A stretch of 64,000 nt of DNA. Source: Xestospongia muta (Eukaryota; Porifera; Demospongiae; Haplosclerida; Petrosiidae). Location of the stretch: positions 10,287,461 through 10,351,460 of the forward strand of contig OY848919.1 in assembly GCA_963693285.1 (NCBI GenBank), written 5' to 3'. Below are positions 36,385 through 48,037 of the stretch, one piece after another. Both the position numbers and the translations under genes were made by a program. Position 1 is the stretch's first letter. Each line of letters opens with the position of its first letter. The notes beneath the pieces were generated by a model that had not been told where the DNA came from, did no database searches, and saw only the letters and a program-made list of their open reading frames with translations.

Positions 36385-39300
36385 ATGGCAACTGGTGGAA
36401 TTGATCCTGACAAAGAAGAGCACATCAACTATTATGACTTGTTAGAAGTTTCATTCACTTCAACAGGAGAAGAAATTCGCTCAGCATTTTTACAAAAAGC
36501 TCGTCAATACCACCCTGACAAAAACTATGATAGGAACACAGAAGAATTAATGAAGCTGTTTAATAAAGCTTATCAAGTACTGCGTGATCCTGTTGAGCGA
36601 GAACGATATGATGAACGTTTGGATTGTGATGAGACTTCAGGAAGTCAGAAACCCTTAGCTGCTCTTGGTCATGGCAACATAGCATCACTAGAGGTTCGCC
36701 AGCTATATGAGAGTAGCTTACAGACTAATCCAAAATATTTGAATGTGGTAAAAGTTTTCTCTACCAAATTGAATGTTAGCATTACTGAATTTAGTCAGCA
36801 AAAATTTAAAGACTTTTTTCCTAATCATGACATTGAAACTTGCACTCAAAACACATCTTTTCATAAACGCTCCACTTTGACAGAGATTTTAAAAGAAATA
36901 GATAAGGTGCAAGACATAATGGTAAGCCATGAAGATGCAACCTTTCATGTAGAAAGTGTTTTATTTGATATTGTTAAATTTGCGCAAACTGTTAAGAATC
37001 CAAACATGGCAGATGTTATTCCTGTTGGAACAGAAGTTCCAATTATTGATTTTTCTCACGTTGGCATTGAGCAGCTTCGTTACCTACTTCACCTTTTTAA
37101 TAATACTTTACCCCCAGAGAAATTATTTGAAGCAAATGTGCTTGCAGCATTAGATCCATTCATTCCTAAAGTTCACGTTTCTCCAATTGATGCAACTATA
37201 AGGACAAAACGTAGTTTTAATCAAGTTTGTTGCTTATGTAAAGTAAACAAAAGTCAATGTCAATTACGTTTGCCTCGTTTTGGTTTGATGAGTCCTCAAA
37301 ATGTATGTCAGCACTGCAAAAGTCAAGCTTTAACTCAAGACATGAATGAATGGATTAATTTAGGATGTCAATTTCTACTGGAAAGTGGTTCAAAGTTTAT
37401 ACCAAAAGTTGTAGGATGTTTTGCTATGGCTGTTTGCACTAATCCTGAGAGCAATGAGCCTTTTCTTAAATTTGGAAAGGAATTTGTTGCTTGTGGAATG
37501 CCACATATTGCTATGGTTTTAGTACCCACTATTATTAAGAGCATTCAACAGAAAGAAGTTTTCAAAGGATACCTTTTAGCTGCATCAGCATTAAAATGCA
37601 TGTGTGATTTTGAAACTATAGGTTGGTTTGATAAATGGAGTTTTTTACTAGCTGCGAAAGAAGCCTTTTTACTGGCTCATTGTATACAAGAAGAGCTTGA
37701 TGAAAGTCTAGATATACCATCCCTGCCTTTGATTAAGGCAGAGATAGAATCTAAAATTTTTGCTATGCTTGATGAAAAAGAAGTTGAGTACAATAACTTA
37801 ATATCAAAAACATTAGCAGAATTTGTGTTAGCTTGGGACGAGAGAAAGATTAGCAAGATGATAAAATTGATTACTGCTGAGAGAGATAATGATCTTCTTT
37901 ATGTTTTAAACAAAGAGGTGGATTATGTAGAAAAAGCGCTGGAGCATTTTATCATAACAAAGGAAGTCTATCAAAAAGAGATGCTTACACGTGACCAAAG
38001 TGCTCTTTTCTTTCTTAAAGGTGTCCTCAAAATCCAGAAGGGTGCTGTAAATGAAGGTTTGTCTTGTCTAGTGTTGTCTGTTTGGAGAGACCCAAGTAAT
38101 CGTGTACTCACTGTAGCAGCATTAAATATTATTGTTGAGTTGTTGCCAGAAAACTATGGTTGTGCAAGTCATCTTGAATATCTACAAAACCTAATTGATA
38201 TTTTAGCTACCAAAGATTTCAAAAAGTATATTCAACAAGATAATCTGCCTCTATTGCCCACACTTGACCAGTTGGAGCCACCATATTCTACCTTGTGGCC
38301 TAATCTGACAGTTGATGGCTTGAAACTTAATGGGATCAGAAAGTATGAAGATTCCATTGGCAAAAACGTTAAATCATGTCAGTGGACAGAGTTTGAAGCT
38401 GGACTAGCATGCATTGATTATGTGACAGCATGTAACCATCCAGCAGAGCTAGCTGTATGCTACCTCACAGCATGTGGTTGGTTTCTAAAGGCAATGAGAA
38501 GAAATAGTTCAATGTCCAATTCTGAATGTTATGCATACAAAACAGTGATATTTCATTGTCTGACAATAGCTAGTGTGATTTCTCACATGATGCTCCATTC
38601 AGGATTAACCCTTTATGTGTCTAGGGTTAGTCTGGCCATTGGCTTACATGCTGCCAATTTTGCTTCATACTTTATGACAGAAAAAGATGTTGACTTTCTT
38701 CGTAATACTTTGTCAACCTTTGCTTATAATGTTCGACTTCATCCTTTCTTAATGCCCAACACAGTAAATATAAGTGAAGCAGTTCTTTTGAACATTTTTT
38801 CGGGACGTTTTCATAGTGAATTTCTCTTGTCACTGAAAAGTGCTAACATTTTCTGGCCAGTTAGCAAACCTGAACTGCTTTATCATATTTACGAAAATCA
38901 TTTGAGGCACCTGTGTGATTTAGATGACAAACAAGCATTTAAACTTCAAATGATGGAGGAAATGTTAACTGCAAGTCACTGTTCTCTGAACCTTGTTACA
39001 GAGAAAATGAGCAACAATCTTAGCCCACGTGACAGTGAAGGTTGGTTGATACAACAGCCCAAGCTTGGAATGAATCTTGAATATGCTAAAATAGTAGGGC
39101 TGTCTATTGATAAGAGCACTTGGCATATTGAGCTTCTGGTTCAGTGTGCAGATCGTCACAATGTAGGCCTTCTTTCAATAAATGATGTTGACACAATTCT
39201 CTCACTTGATTCTGACAAATGTCTACCTTTGTTCTTTAGTCTTGATCCACCTGATCCAAACAAGCAGTATCATCCTTTTCAACAATGGCGTTTTCATCCT

Positions 39301-40908
39301 GAAACCATTGATAATACTGATCTTTTGTATACACTTTTTGAAACAGATTATTTGCTGAAGTCATTCAGTGTGGGTAGTGAAGTGTCAGCTTATCCTCCAT
39401 TTTCTCAACGACCTTGCTACAAAGGTTTATTCCAGAATTTACCTAAAGATCTTCAAAACATTCTTAAACCTGTAGCCGAACGTGGTAACACTCTGAACAA
39501 CATAAATCGCTTCTGGATACAGGCAGACAAACTTACATATTCAATCAATGAGGATAGTTCTAAAATTGAGTTTAGAATTTCATCTCCAAAGATGTCCATT
39601 CGATGTCACCCTTTGATGCCAGGCACTGATGGAGAATTACATGACACTGATAATCCTCACGATCACAAGAGCCCTGAAGCTTGCTTTGCAAAGGATTTAA
39701 CAGACCATTATGATTACATTGGCCAACACTTTCCTATGTTTCTTCGTCTACAAGAGCTAGTTAAACTATCATTGATTCCTAGATTCATCGATAGTCTACT
39801 CCATTCACTACAAGAAGGTGCAAAAAAGGAGAACATCAAAGTTCCTTCTGAATTACTTGATCGTATGCAACAGCAAGTTCAAGATAATATCAGGCAAACT
39901 ATTGATTCATCCTTGGATAATGTCATCACACAGATTGGTAGTAATTTGTATTTACTTGAACAGAGAGAAGTAAGAACAGAGATTGCTTCTCAAGTTACTG
40001 ATGCCATAATTAATGGTCATTCTAATGGTAGTCTTAATCGCCATACTCTTCAAAATCATGTAGACAATTGGCTCAGAAATAGATATTACAAGACTTCTCT
40101 TCTAAATTATATTGTTGATGCTCATCGAGGGCAGCCAACATTAACAGAAGTTTGCAATATTATATATGACCAAAATTGCCAGAAATTGCGTTCATTCAAA
40201 GCTGAAATTCAACATTTAAAAAGAAAAGCACATTATTCAAAAACAGGAAACAGCTGTAAATGGGTACCAGCTGCTCTTTTGTTAACTGAAGAAATATCTT
40301 GTTCTAAATTGTGCTATGGTGGAGTTCTAATTGCTCCCAAGATTGAGCAAGGAAACGTTCCCTTGGTTTCATCTAGTAAGATCAATTTAACTACTGCTAG
40401 AAGACATGGTGATGGCCGTGGCAGACGTAGTGGTGGTGATAGTGGTAGCTGTGGTGGTGGTGGTGGTGGTGGTGGTGTTGGTGGTGGTGGTGGTGGTGGT
40501 GGTGGTGGTGGTGGTGGTGGTGGTGGCGGTGGTGGTGGTGGTGGTGATGGTGAATTAGATCATGAGTGGGCACATGTATTTGCTAAAAGAAAAGGTGTCA
40601 ATCGAATAGGTCATGTACAACCCAAAAATGAGAGACTAAAGAGCCAGTTTAAAAATGCTTTTATACACATCACAAATTCTGCAAGACCATCTCATATAAC
40701 AGATATCAGAGCAAAAGAATTGCATTCAGCAGCAGTAAAGGCAGGAGAGTCCTATTACAATAAAGGAGATGGTAAGACATGGTCACTGTGGGTGCGAGCA
40801 ACAAAAGAGGGTAAAATTAAAGGTGCAGGTCTCAGCATTATTGAATGTGATGAAGTTACAAAATTTAAGATTCTTCGTTCAGTGCTAAGTTATGTACACC
40901 AATTTTAA
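36385..40908 (+). CDS. Large J-domain protein 1 (1507 aa) with polyglycine tract
   Basis: Single long exon. Residues 14-76 form a DnaJ J domain with the HPD motif at 43-45, so the protein should stimulate an Hsp70. Residues 282-285 and 308-311 form two CX2C pairs, likely one zinc site. The middle (about 330-1150) is helical-looking, without a family I can name. Near the C-terminus are WVPAALL (from 1293) and YGGVLIAPKIE. A polyglycine tract (about 1356-1389) is encoded by a GGT run. The C-terminus is basic. There is no signal peptide or membrane helix, so it is probably cytosolic. The start is set by the acceptor-like TTTATAG just upstream and by identity with the paralogue. Only the chaperone-partner role is supported. 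Confidence 0.88.
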   Translation: MATGGIDPDKEEHINYYDLLEVSFTSTGEEIRSAFLQKARQYHPDKNYDRNTEELMKLFNKAYQVLRDPVERERYDERLDCDETSGSQKPLAALGHGNIASLEVRQLYESSLQTNPKYLNVVKVFSTKLNVSITEFSQQKFKDFFPNHDIETCTQNTSFHKRSTLTEILKEIDKVQDIMVSHEDATFHVESVLFDIVKFAQTVKNPNMADVIPVGTEVPIIDFSHVGIEQLRYLLHLFNNTLPPEKLFEANVLAALDPFIPKVHVSPIDATIRTKRSFNQVCCLCKVNKSQCQLRLPRFGLMSPQNVCQHCKSQALTQDMNEWINLGCQFLLESGSKFIPKVVGCFAMAVCTNPESNEPFLKFGKEFVACGMPHIAMVLVPTIIKSIQQKEVFKGYLLAASALKCMCDFETIGWFDKWSFLLAAKEAFLLAHCIQEELDESLDIPSLPLIKAEIESKIFAMLDEKEVEYNNLISKTLAEFVLAWDERKISKMIKLITAERDNDLLYVLNKEVDYVEKALEHFIITKEVYQKEMLTRDQSALFFLKGVLKIQKGAVNEGLSCLVLSVWRDPSNRVLTVAALNIIVELLPENYGCASHLEYLQNLIDILATKDFKKYIQQDNLPLLPTLDQLEPPYSTLWPNLTVDGLKLNGIRKYEDSIGKNVKSCQWTEFEAGLACIDYVTACNHPAELAVCYLTACGWFLKAMRRNSSMSNSECYAYKTVIFHCLTIASVISHMMLHSGLTLYVSRVSLAIGLHAANFASYFMTEKDVDFLRNTLSTFAYNVRLHPFLMPNTVNISEAVLLNIFSGRFHSEFLLSLKSANIFWPVSKPELLYHIYENHLRHLCDLDDKQAFKLQMMEEMLTASHCSLNLVTEKMSNNLSPRDSEGWLIQQPKLGMNLEYAKIVGLSIDKSTWHIELLVQCADRHNVGLLSINDVDTILSLDSDKCLPLFFSLDPPDPNKQYHPFQQWRFHPETIDNTDLLYTLFETDYLLKSFSVGSEVSAYPPFSQRPCYKGLFQNLPKDLQNILKPVAERGNTLNNINRFWIQADKLTYSINEDSSKIEFRISSPKMSIRCHPLMPGTDGELHDTDNPHDHKSPEACFAKDLTDHYDYIGQHFPMFLRLQELVKLSLIPRFIDSLLHSLQEGAKKENIKVPSELLDRMQQQVQDNIRQTIDSSLDNVITQIGSNLYLLEQREVRTEIASQVTDAIINGHSNGSLNRHTLQNHVDNWLRNRYYKTSLLNYIVDAHRGQPTLTEVCNIIYDQNCQKLRSFKAEIQHLKRKAHYSKTGNSCKWVPAALLLTEEISCSKLCYGGVLIAPKIEQGNVPLVSSSKINLTTARRHGDGRGRRSGGDSGSCGGGGGGGGVGGGGGGGGGGGGGGGGGGGGGGDGELDHEWAHVFAKRKGVNRIGHVQPKNERLKSQFKNAFIHITNSARPSHITDIRAKELHSAAVKAGESYYNKGDGKTWSLWVRATKEGKIKGAGLSIIECDEVTKFKILRSVLSYVHQF
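40452..40550 (+). repeat. (GGT)n coding microsatellite, polyglycine
   Basis: Nearly pure GGT repeats inside J gene 1 encode about 33 Gly, with single Val and GGC interruptions. J gene 2 has a Gly/Arg/Ser-rich but non-repetitive stretch here instead. Confidence 0.95.
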
Positions 40909-41280
40909 GATATATCATTCTAACTTTCAAAGTCTCTTTTTTGACTACTATACTAAAATATATTAAAATGTATTGTTATTCATTTGTTTTTGTTTTACCA
41001 TTTTTTAAACATTATCATTAATATAGTTTTAGATTCCATTGCATTATTTGTCCTTTTTTGCTACAAACCTTTCATTCCACCTTTTAAAACTGTATTCACA
41101 CACACACATATGTATGATAGTTGATTTTGAAATTAATCTTCTCTTAATTAAGGAACTTTAATTTGATGTTCAAATATAGTTTTTACCTATCTCTCTATAT
41201 TTTTGATGAAAAGATTTTCAATCTAATAATTTGATGTTTTCATAAAAATAAAAATATTTCAATGCAAATTTTATTCAGGG
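40909..41280. other. Convergent 3' flank, J gene 1 and fibrocystin pseudogene
   Basis: The stretch is non-coding and matches 52559-52920. An AATAAA lies at 41247-41252, about 340 bp past the J gene 1 stop. Confidence 0.5.
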
Positions 41281-41284
41281 AACA

Positions 41285-43867
41285 AATTAATTGGTGCTGT
41301 TATTGAGGTAGTCTTTAAGTGGTTAGTAACAATACACAGTAATTGGGAAAACGAATCTGTAAAATCCTAATGATAAAAGACATGTAATTTGTATTACTAG
41401 TGTACCTAACTAGTTACTACAATATTACTGTCTTAATAAAATACATGTACACATACTAGAGTATAGCTTGCCTCATCTATACTGGTGTCACTAGATCTGG
41501 TACCTCAACTGGTCTCATGAGTCTCGTCAATATCACTATAAAACATAAAGTAATTAGCTTAACAACTACAATATCCAGTTGTATTGTATAAAACAAATTC
41601 TTAGGTATATTGTTAATATCACTATTTGTCCAAGTCTAAATGATAACAAACTATCAGTATCAGAACACTCTCCTTGATAATTTGCCTAGAAAAGATATGA
41701 ATAAAATAGGATAGTTTAGATATAAATGGAGTATACTCACTCTAGTTGGCGCATTGTTATCTGCCTCTTTTTTTCTTTTGCCTTTTCTTATGCAGATCAT
41801 TACAATAACATATACAGGCCACACTTAAGATAACTATAATCAAACTAGAAGTCATTAGACCCACGGCTAATATCACCATAAGAGGATTACTGAGAGAGGG
41901 AGTAGATATAGTAGGTGGAGGAGTGAATACTTGAACTGTTCCTGGTACAGCTGTGAAAAGTGTACCTCCAATGGTGACCTAAAATTAAAATATAATGTTA
42001 TTTACTACATGTAATAAATCAATATTGATACTTACAGTAAAGTTTCCAACATTAATTAATGTTTCTAATGTTGTGAGTGTTTCATTGAGTGTAGGAACAT
42101 TAGGTGGATTAGTATACATACGTTGTAATATAGTAACATTGACTTGAACCTCTGTAGAACTCTAAATGAATAAAATAAACATGTATAAATATTGTAAAAA
42201 AATTCATTGTTCAAAAACACTACAATGTAAAGTGGATTGATGAATAAACAAGTAAAATTATAGATATCCACATAATAGAGTATTAATAACTTCATAATAA
42301 CTGGTACTTACCATTATATTATATGTGATATCTTGTATTCTTGATATATCAATATCTAGTAGTAGACCTAGTGCTGTTTGTATAGCATCTCTTACTGTGT
42401 CCCTATAATGTCTACACCTAAGTAAGTTAGGACTGAGGGATCTCCTTCTAATATGAAAACAACCTCTTGTCTGGTTATGTCTGAAGAAGGATCTATGACA
42501 GTGTAGTGATGTATGAGCTTTATAAGTGCCTTGTGTAGTGAATCTAGTGATGAATAATAGTTGGAAGTCCACTGATTGGACGATCTACTCTCATATGAGT
42601 GAGCTCAGAAGTACTATTGATAAAAGTAAATCTAATTTGACCTTCAAGTTGAGGAATACTATAATAAAAATAAATATCTATTCTTTCAACAATTTAATCC
42701 TTTGGTCTTATAGGTCTATCCGTCAATCCATTTATCAGTCCACTTCTATCTGTCTTTCCGCATAATTTTCATTCATCAGTTGATTCATTTAACTTCATTC
42801 ATTCATCCACCATCATTCATTCATCCTTCTGTGTGTTTCTCTGTCTGTCCATTACTTATCACTGCTAGAGGTCACTAAACTAGCAGTACAAGTCCAAGGA
42901 GTTAGTAAACCTAGATTTAGTACTGGTTCTCCAACATCATCTAACATAGACACAGCAACATAAACTAGATGAGCAGTCTATAAAGAAAGAAAGGAGAACA
43001 GCAATATTGGTGATTCATATATTGTGATAATCTTTAAGTGTGGAGTTATTTAAATAATCTACATTTTATTTAAACATATGAGTATTCCTGGATATGAGGT
43101 TCCATACTGACAACCAATTCACTTGGTATAACAAATCTGACCTCATTCGGTTTGTCACACTAGCTAACATGACATTACTATTATATATAATGTTCTTAAA
43201 CTGTGGTGGTATGACTGGTAAACTAGGTTGAGAGGGAAGACTAGCTGATATTACAGTCAGATCAACTATAGAGGCATTTTTTTATTTCAGGACTACCAGT
43301 TTAAACTAACTCCATTACTGTATTACCCATCATGTTAACTTCCTCTGTAGCACTGACTGCAACTTGGAATTCCTACAAGACAAGAGAAGCATAATACTAA
43401 AAAAGAGTCAATATGCCTTAGTTCAATACAAGATGCTTGTTTTAAAGTAATGATCAACAGTATTAATATGCAATACATACATTAGATATGTGATTCTAGA
43501 TTTTAGTAACTTTAAGCTCATTCTTTTATTCCATATATTTTGGAACAAATTGGAGCACATAATGTAGTGATATTAATAGTACATGTGACTAATTTACTTC
43601 AACTTTCTATTCATAATCAATAACACTGTTATTATATTCAATAGCAAACTGTTCCTCAGTAGCTAGTGTGTCCTTATTATATTAGTTAGGACTGGGAACA
43701 TAACCAGAACCTTCTTTCTACAGTAATATCAAGTAAGACAGCTTATGATATTATATGTTACCACTATAGATCATAATCAGAATGTACTTACATCTTTATC
43801 TACTGTATCACTTTCTCCATTGCCATTCATCTATTCATCTTCAACAGGTGATATTTCACTGTTCTTG
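41285..43867 (-). pseudogene. Truncated fibrocystin-L-like gene copy
   Basis: The stretch matches 53280-56085 exon by exon on the - strand. The last-exon relic is at about 41290-41370 and the penultimate exon at about 41473-41537, with its donor changed to GC. The membrane exon is about 41740-41979, with one extra T in the Lys-rich part. Ectodomain exons are at about 42036-42163, 42313-42660, 42861-42975, 43080-43375 and 43620-43720, and the cut exon at 43797-43867. An insertion near 42402 and the loss of the basic stretch near 43150 break the frame. It stops in mid-exon at the duplication joint, so it has no 5' end or G8 domain. Confidence 0.85.
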
Positions 43868-43869
43868 TC

Positions 43870-45090
43870 ATGACAAGATCTTCTTCATAGTCATTTGATA
43901 TGTACACCTTTTAATATAAACTGTTATTACAACATGTGTTCTGTTGAAACTATTACTTACACACAACTTGAATCATACAAGGGATTTCTGATCTCATAAA
44001 CAGAAATAGAAATGAGTACGGTAAGAAAAAGGGCGAATAAACAGTGATAACAAAGGAAGGTTTAATAGTTTGTTCGTTACTTTCTGCCAGAAAAATACAA
44101 AATTTTAGCTCCTTCTTTTAACGAAATGTTTTGGCTAGTGAACATTTAAAGTAAACTTACCTAACAATGAATGAACGAAGTTACTGAATAGATTTAAAGA
44201 GTGTGAGTATGTGTAGATGAAGTAAACTATTGTATGAATAATACTGCACCTGCAATGGATGACTGTGATATATAGCCAAATCAATGTAAAATAGTACAGA
44301 TAATAATATTTTGTAACAATAATATATTACTGGTAAAAATATAAAATGAAGGACAGAGTGAATGTATATTGGATCTTTGTAATATTAACTCAACAATGAT
44401 TAAGGTCAGTTCTATCATAATTGTAGATAATGACTTACTCTATTATTTTCTTACTAACTATGATAATTCACCACACCTTTTTGATAACTGAATATTATTA
44501 TATTGTGGTTTCACCAACTGAGACATCTGATCTAGAGAGAGACGCCATTACTTTTGGTTACACTAAATTAAAGTCCAGATTAAATCATCAGATTAAGTTG
44601 TCACAAGTTCGGTACTGTCTCCTGAGTCACAGATACAATATTAAAGGTATGGATAGTATACTTGTATATCTGTGTCTACAGCCCTGGGCCATACTTCAAT
44701 ATGAACTTACACTATACCCTAGACGATAGAATCTAAATCTTGGAAGCCTAACTACGATAATTTCATATTAAAGTATATGCACAGCCATATTGTTCAGAGG
44801 TGTATATGTGATACATAAAAGTTTCAATGAGTGAATTTATAAAAGATATCATCCTTGGGTGATATTTTTTTCACAAAGTCCTGAGTTGGCAGGCTTATGT
44901 AACACATATAAATTGATGAACTGTGATATATCTGACATAACCTATCATGAGATTCATACTAACCCGTCATTACCCTCCATTATATAGCACATAGTGTTGA
45001 GTGATAGTCATTTAAATTATCTGGTTGGCAGGTTTATAATACTTATAGACCTGTCAATAATGATGGAACTGATAAAACCTGTCATCAATT
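43870..45090. other. Non-coding stretch, duplicate of 34.12-35.35 kb
   Basis: Similar along its length to copy 1, with many indels. Frames here (for example 44430-44729) are not conserved in the duplicate. Confidence 0.6.
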
Positions 45091-45094
45091 CCAT

Positions 45095-45605
45095 ATAAAC
45101 CTACATTCTTGAATTCCTTGCCTGCTTTCTTTAATTGTCAAACATATTTTGATAGTTCGGTGCTGTTTCCATATTTCTTGTGCCTGATTGATTGCATGTG
45201 GTTAGAGTATCTCTGCTTGAAGGGGTGCTCTGTTAGGCCAATGTACACCTTAGTTTCATTCCTGCTCATGTTTTCGACCTCTGCGTTGTAGATGATGTTG
45301 GACTGACATTCGCCGTTTAATGGGCAGAGGTCTTTTTTTCGGCAATTGCAGGGTTTTTATGGGGACGTGCTGCTATTGTCTTTCAATACCTCATTGTTGT
45401 GTGCTTTGATGATGTCAGCTAGCTTTGGCATGCAGCTGTAGCTGACCTTAACAGTGTATTTATTGAATATTTTCTGCAGTCTTGATTTTTTCGGGAAGTG
45501 GTTGGAGATCAACCTTAGGAATTTTTGGCCTATGTTCGTTGATACGTTTTTGCTGAATGGTGGATTGAACCATATGATGTTACGCTGTCGGTGAAACTCA
45601 GAATA
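45095..45605 (-). mobile_element. Penelope-like retroelement C-terminal relic (GIY-YIG type)
   Basis: Read on the - strand: RNIIWFNPPFSKNV, a NIGQKFLRLIS stretch, SYSCMPKLADII, then a Cys cluster CNCRKKDLCPLNGEC and ETKVYIGLTEHPFKQRYSNH. The last segment resembles the YIG...R core of GIY-YIG endonucleases that follow reverse transcriptase in Penelope-like elements. One in-frame stop precedes the Cys cluster. The RT part is absent. The element is missing from the duplicate at 35.35 kb, so it came in after the duplication. Confidence 0.7.
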
Positions 45606-45710
45606 ATAGCAACTAAGCAGAGATCTGTTCTTCTGTCCCTCAATTCTTGTCTAACCCTCTCTGTCTAAATGATATCGAGCACTCTTCATACAACAGACCT
45701 AGATACTTTG

Positions 45711-45711
45711 G

Positions 45712-45739
<28 letters not shown>
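45711..45739. repeat. (TA)n microsatellite
   Basis: A TA run of about 29 bp just past the Penelope-like relic. Confidence 0.9.
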
Positions 45740-45744
<5 letters not shown>

Positions 45745-46215
45745 ATATTATACATATATTTTTGTTGTTGAGAATTCAGGTTGCATTGCATTCACAGAGT
45801 GGTAATAACCTTTAAAAGTTGCTAAATAACTAAAAAATACACCACACTAAGTGCTTCAGTTATTTTAAAGCACTATAGGCTTGCTAGCATATAGGCTGGT
45901 ATATACAGAACTAAACAATAGATTTCCTTGTTAACAAAAGAAACATATGTCCTATACTTACTTGTGAATGTAATGCACACATAAGAAGTAGATAGACTAC
46001 ATTGTGTAAACAGGACAAGGTCGGGCTATTGTCTAATGACACACCCAGAACCTCACAACCCTGACAATCAACTAATCAGTCTTTTCTTTAATATATAAGT
46101 AATAAGAAGAGAGTGGTGTTTATTAGACTTCTTAGTATTTCACTATTTTATTATTTATAATATGCAATGAAAATGAATGTAGATTAGTTAAATCACCCAA
46201 TCTATTTGTACAGTT

Positions 46216-46246
<31 letters not shown>

Positions 46247-46265
46247 ATTAGTGCTGCAACAGATG
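46247..46265 (+). repeat. hAT terminal inverted repeat, left
   Basis: A 19-bp end pairing with 47882-47900 except for one base. Confidence 0.8.
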
Positions 46266-47881
46266 GATACATGTTTTCACTAACTGAATATCTAGTTAAG
46301 TAAATGGTGGTATATCCTGATATCCACCCATTGTTTACATAGTTAAGTGTTTATGTCTGGAATTTGGAGAAGTTATTGTTAAGTCAATGTTAACATGTAT
46401 TATTAAAAAAAACAAAAGAGAAAATGGTCAAATACATTACCTAGGGAAGTATTTTGTAAATATATCAGCATGTCACCATTATCAGGGCTTAAGCTGCACT
46501 GTTGGTGAGTAATAGTGAGCCCTGCTGTCGAGAAAACCCATTCAGCAGGTACTGAGATTGCAGGCACACATTACGTATGCTTAGCAAGGCAAGCTAATGA
46601 AGGATAACAGTCAGAGTGTCTCTTCCACCATTCCAATACATTAACATTTGAAGTTGAACTCAGTGCTTTCTCCGACAGATATCTATCAACTTCCTCTTCA
46701 CCAGTAGTCTTCATTATGATTTTCATCTTTCCCTAGTAGAAATGAAAGTGTTGTCTCTTCTTTCTTCTTTGATGGTGGCTCATGATCAGTTTGATCACTA
46801 GCTTCATTGTTCTCTTCTATGTGAGTGTCTGCTTTCTTCTGGAAAATTTCTTTGCATTTCTCTTTTAGAACTGCAATGGCAATTGAGTGTTGTCTGACTG
46901 TCAGGTAAATAGAGGTGAAGACACCTTGGATCTAAAGCAGCAGCTAAAATTGGCAATTTATCAGCTATACCAATATCATCATGTGTGAAGCAATGCTGCA
47001 AATTGTCTCTAGCAGTTTTTTTTAAATTGTCTAACTACTGCTGAATCTTCTTTACTCTGTAATAAGTGTTTTGTATGCAAACTATTAATTACTAGACAGA
47101 CAAATGAAACAGATACTACTTCAGCTTAACAGAGTGCAGTTGTAGCAACCTGGAGAGGTTTTACAACTTTAGTCGTATCTCCCAAAAGCATCCATTGCTC
47201 CATTGTAGGATTCAGGCACCTATATTTGGCTTCCAAAGCTTTCTCATCATGTAGAATGGCGTAAACACCCCAACGCTGTTCTTGGAGCCTCTCAAACATG
47301 AAATAGGTACTGTTCCACTGGGTGGGTACATCCTGGATAAGATGATGTTTATCTAAATGGAACTGCTCCTACTTTTCCTTCAATGCTGTCATAGCCACAG
47401 AGTTATGTTTAAAATGGCCTACCAATTTCCTACATACAGCTGTAACTTGGCTATTTTGGCTGAGCCTTTGTTTACAGCAAGCTATAAAATATGACTGACA
47501 CAAGGTACACTTTCCCAACCAAGTTCTCTTGATGGTACTGTCATGTTACTTGCATTGTCATGTACAAGTGCTACAATGTATCCCTCAAAAATACCCTATT
47601 CAACACATGCCTGCCTGAGAGAGATGGCTATGTTTTCTCCTGTGTGTCGCTCAGACATCTCTTTTGTAAATAGTACTTTTCTTTGAAGTTTCTACTTCTC
47701 ATTTATCCAATGGACAGTCAGTGTTGTATATGATTTTGTCATTCAACTTGTCCACAAATTGTTAGTGAATGAAATATCAGTAATTGTAGCTCTCCAAGCA
47801 GCTGCTCCTTGAAATTGTTGTACAGTTTACTAGATTTACTATCTGGATGGTGCAACAACAAAAATATCCGGATGAATACAG

Positions 47882-47895
47882 CATCTGTTGCAGCC

Positions 47896-47900
<5 letters not shown>
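47882..47900 (-). repeat. hAT terminal inverted repeat, right
   Basis: The reverse complement begins ATTAGGGCTGCAACAGATG. It is directly followed by a TA run. Confidence 0.8.

Positions 47901-47958
<58 letters not shown>
47899..47958. repeat. (TA)n microsatellite
   Basis: A pure TA run of about 60 bp lies between the hAT element and J gene 2. A shorter run (46217-46241) flanks the other side of the element. Confidence 0.95.
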
Positions 47959-47960
<2 letters not shown>

Positions 47961-48037
47961 CATATTATAGTCCAATGATTGTTAAATGCTTGGTATTAAT
48001 GTTAGATTATAACAATTTTTACATTTATAGGTTTGTT

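Larger units (their letters stand above)
34120..43870. repeat. Segmental tandem duplication, copy 1
   Basis: Content in order: about 1.6 kb non-coding (34120-35720), J-protein gene 1, fibrocystin-L-like 3' end. All parts are matched in the same order by 43870-56080. The length is about 9.75 kb. The block between 35720 and 36355 is not matched in copy 2. Confidence 0.8.
46247..47900 (-). mobile_element. hAT-family transposon with terminal inverted repeats, dead
   Basis: The ends are inverted repeats: left 46247-46265 and right 47882-47900 agree in 18 of 19 bases (ATTAGKGCTGCAACAGATG), the typical hAT end. On the - strand the interior reads as a ZBED-like hAT transposase in several frames: MSERHTGENIAISLRQAC, LVHDNASNMTV, PTQWNSTYFMFERLQEQRW, KPLQVATTALC, IADKLPILAAALDPR, and near the end LEWWKRHSDCYPSLACLAKH and VPAEWVFSTAGLT (dimerisation region). 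Many stops and shifts make it dead. TA runs flank both ends, so the target duplication is hidden. Confidence 0.85.

Noticed and set aside
47739..47975. - strand frame rich in alternating Tyr and Ile
   Set aside because: Translation of the TA microsatellite plus part of the hAT relic.
47975..48037. Upstream extension of J protein 2 by 21 residues
   Set aside because: It crosses an acceptor-like TTTATAG shared with J gene 1, has no counterpart there, and MATGG is the start conserved in both.
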